Below, piece by piece: positions 62,259-64,000 of a stretch of 64,000 nucleotides of DNA. Source of the DNA: Bacteroidota bacterium (GTDB lineage Bacteria > Bacteroidota > Bacteroidia > Bacteroidales > JAAUTT01); NCBI GenBank assembly GCA_030706405.1, contig JAUZOO010000014.1, positions 34,573 to 98,572 on the forward strand, written 5' to 3'. Both the position numbers and the translations under genes were made by a program. The notes beneath the pieces are model-generated. The model was not told where the DNA came from. It was given only the letters and a program-made list of their open reading frames with translations, and did not search any database. Within the stretch, counting starts at the first letter, position 1, and each line of letters begins with the position of its first letter.

Positions 62259-64000
62259 CTATCGTTTGATGGTGATAAAGCCGGCCGTTGGCTTATCGCC
62301 ATTTTTCAAATCAATAACGTAATAGTACGTGCCATCGGGTAGGTCTGTACGCACAGCCAGTCCAACGTTCGAAACGCCGTTCCAATCGTTCTGATAATGC
62401 TTGCTTTCATATACAAGGTTACCCCATCGGTTAAAGATTTTGAGGCTTACAATGTATTTGTCGGCATTTTTGACGATAAAGAAATCGTTTATACCATCGC
62501 CATTAGGCGAAAATCCTTCCGGTACAAATACTTTCCCGGCCTTGACGATTATTGAAAAGGTAGCTTCGGTGGCATAATCCTTTCCGTCAGAGGCTGTCCA
62601 TGTAAATGAATCGTTACCTGTAAAACCTGCCTCCGGAACATATTGAAGATTATCCAGATCGCTGGTAGCAATAACCTGTCCGGCAACAATATCAATTCCA
62701 TTGAGTCGTAGCACTCCATGTACCGGCAAAGTTGTGATCTTCACATTTACCAGCGCATCATTGTCAGCATCCGAATAAGCTGCGCGGAAATCATTCCCTG
62801 AAAGGCCCAACGTATTATCCTGAACAACTTCCTTAGCAACTGACATGATTACAGGAGCATTATTGGGCTGCCCGGTAATAGTGATATTGACTGATGCCGG
62901 CGAGTTAGCATAAACTGTACCGTCATTTCCATTCCATCCGAACGATGTAGATCCTACCCAGTTATGTGTTGGAACAAACGTAAGATTGGCGAGATCGGAA
63001 ACAGCAATTTCGTCGTTAACCTTGACTTCGTAACCAGACAACAGTAATTTGCCGTTTGCCGGGAGAGAGGTGATCTTCACTTTAGTGAGACTGTTGAGGT
63101 CTACATCACTAAAAGCCCCGGTAAAATCAGAGACAGTAAATGTAACCGAAGCATCAATATTGCCGGTTTTATTGAAATTGACGACAACAGGAGCATCGTT
63201 AACCGCATTTACGGTCACATTAACCGTGATGGTTGCAGTTCCGCCCTTTCCATCCGAAACATTAACCGTAAAGACATCCGTGCCGTTGTAATTTGCATTT
63301 GGCGTGTAAGTATAAGTTCCATCGCTGTTGACAATGACAGTTCCATGTGCCGGGTTGGTAGCCTTGGTAAAAGTCAGGGCATCGCCATCCACATCAGTAG
63401 CGGTAACCTTATCGCTGACCGGCGTATCTTCATTGGTAGAGACGGTAGCATTGGTTCCAACCGGAGCATCGTTCACCGGATTGATGGTCAGATTGACGGT
63501 GATGGTTGCAGTTCCGCCTTTTCCATCAGAAATAGTGACAGTAAATACATCGGTGCCGTTGTAATTTGCATTCGGCGTGTAAGTATAAGTCCCGTCGCTG
63601 TTGACAATGACAGTTCCATGTGCCGGATCGGTTGCTTTGGTGTACGTTAAGGCATCGCCATCGACATCGGTAGCGGTGACTTTATCGCTGACCGGCGTAT
63701 CTTCATTGGTTGTTACCGGATTGACGGTAGCTACCGGAGCATTATTATTGTTTAGATTGTCGTTAACATCAGTTACGGTCACTTTAACAGCCTTCGAGTC
63801 AGTATGGGAAGCTGCATCAGTTACGGTGACTACGAGTTCGTAAACGTTATCGGTATTGACGTCGGTTGGATTTTCGAAGTCCGGCGCGGCGATGAATGTC
63901 AGAGCTCCTGTTGCGGGATCGATGTTGAATTTGGCCGCATCATTTCCCCCTGAAATGGCGAAGGTCTTGGTATCTCCGGCATCTGCATCGGTAGCTGTTA
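62259..64000 (-). CDS. Type IX (type B) secreted adhesin with cadherin-like repeats, 5' end outside window
   Basis: C-terminal 580 residues of a very large surface protein; the N-terminus lies beyond the window. The frame is open from base 64000. From the outside in: a cadherin-like segment (VTATDADAGDT... FEISGG/FNIDPATGALTF type), two nearly identical VCBS/Ig-like repeats of 91 residues (NEDTPVSDKVTATDVDGDAL), two less similar domains (with NAPVIMSVAKEVVQ), and a C-terminal gliding-motility/type B sorting domain (VFVPEGFSPNGDGINDFFIVKN, LKIFNRWGNLVYES, DLPDGTYYYVI). It is followed by PorP/SprF, whose family is linked to such substrates. Confidence 0.93.
   Translation of the reverse strand, partial: TATDADAGDTKTFAISGGNDAAKFNIDPATGALTFIAAPDFENPTDVNTDNVYELVVTVTDAASHTDSKAVKVTVTDVNDNLNNNNAPVATVNPVTTNEDTPVSDKVTATDVDGDALTYTKATDPAHGTVIVNSDGTYTYTPNANYNGTDVFTVTISDGKGGTATITVNLTINPVNDAPVGTNATVSTNEDTPVSDKVTATDVDGDALTFTKATNPAHGTVIVNSDGTYTYTPNANYNGTDVFTVNVSDGKGGTATITVNVTVNAVNDAPVVVNFNKTGNIDASVTFTVSDFTGAFSDVDLNSLTKVKITSLPANGKLLLSGYEVKVNDEIAVSDLANLTFVPTHNWVGSTSFGWNGNDGTVYANSPASVNITITGQPNNAPVIMSVAKEVVQDNTLGLSGNDFRAAYSDADNDALVNVKITTLPVHGVLRLNGIDIVAGQVIATSDLDNLQYVPEAGFTGNDSFTWTASDGKDYATEATFSIIVKAGKVFVPEGFSPNGDGINDFFIVKNADKYIVSLKIFNRWGNLVYESKHYQNDWNGVSNVGLAVRTDLPDGTYYYVIDLKNGDKPTAGFITIKR
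63218..63740. repeat. Tandem 273-bp repeat inside the adhesin gene
   Basis: Two adjacent copies of a 273-base (91-codon) unit, the first starting near 63218 and the second near 63491, with high nucleotide identity over most of their length. A stretch such as acgttaaggcatcgccatc appears in slightly varied form in both. They encode the two VCBS-like repeats and likely arose by recent tandem duplication. Confidence 0.85.

Overview
The window reads as a chromosomal segment of a Bacteroidota bacterium, probably a free-living or host-associated anaerobe or microaerophile. Supporting signs are a SusC/SusD pair with its FecR and ECF sigma factor, PorP/SprF and an OmpA-type partner beside a protein with a type IX secretion type-B sorting domain, several Bacteroidota-only domains (DUF4251, DUF4974), repeated matches to the Bacteroidota -7 promoter element TAnnTTTG, the two-subunit methylmalonyl-CoA mutase, the futalosine menaquinone enzyme MqnC and a superoxide-reductase-like protein. 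Genus and species cannot be read from the sequence alone.

Layout. 0-7.7 kb: 3' end of lysA, a small DUF2752-like membrane protein, a GH51 arabinofuranosidase-like enzyme with an altered acid/base residue, mscL, an unknown membrane protein and a large MG2/plug-domain surface protein. 7.8-12.4 kb: mutA and mutB, separated by a GxxExxY gene bounded by its own inverted repeat. 12.4-22.1 kb: a small membrane protein, a 41-bp tandem repeat, pdxA, pepA, divergent mqnC, a lytic transglycosylase, and the M23 peptidase-dxr-rseP operon, then a SOR-like gene. 22.1-25.4 kb: initiator tRNA, a DUF4251 protein, a universal stress protein and asnS. 25.4-33.4 kb: susD, susC, fecR and an ECF sigma gene on the minus strand, bounded on both sides by decayed ISAs1-type transposase remnants. 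33.4-41.2 kb: rpoN, an integral membrane protein, a YfiR-like protein with a CHASE8 hybrid histidine kinase, a GNAT-like protein, Mth938 and DUF2461 proteins, and ispD. 41.4-54.5 kb: a TetR-controlled multidrug RND tripartite pump followed by a second, heavy-metal-type RND system led by a His-rich small protein. 54.5-55.7 kb: a striking 23-bp-period array of palindromes followed by an AT-rich metzincin-like lipoprotein. 55.9-59 kb: class IV aminotransferase, a secreted propeller protein and a GH105/88 unsaturated glycuronyl hydrolase. 59-64 kb: PorE-like OmpA protein, PorP/SprF and the C-terminal part of a giant type IX (type B) adhesin running off the window.

How the genes connect. The GH51, GH105 and SusCD genes point to plant or algal polysaccharide use. 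MutAB gives interconversion of succinyl-CoA and methylmalonyl-CoA, as in propionate production. mqnC and pdxA/dxr/ispD supply quinone, pyridoxal phosphate and isoprenoid precursors. Envelope functions dominate the rest: two RND pumps, mechanosensitive channel, RseP, peptidoglycan enzymes and type IX secretion. The least explained pieces are the covarying palindrome array (about 54601-54818), the 41-bp repeat (12833-13070), and the GxxExxY cassette inside the mutase operon.
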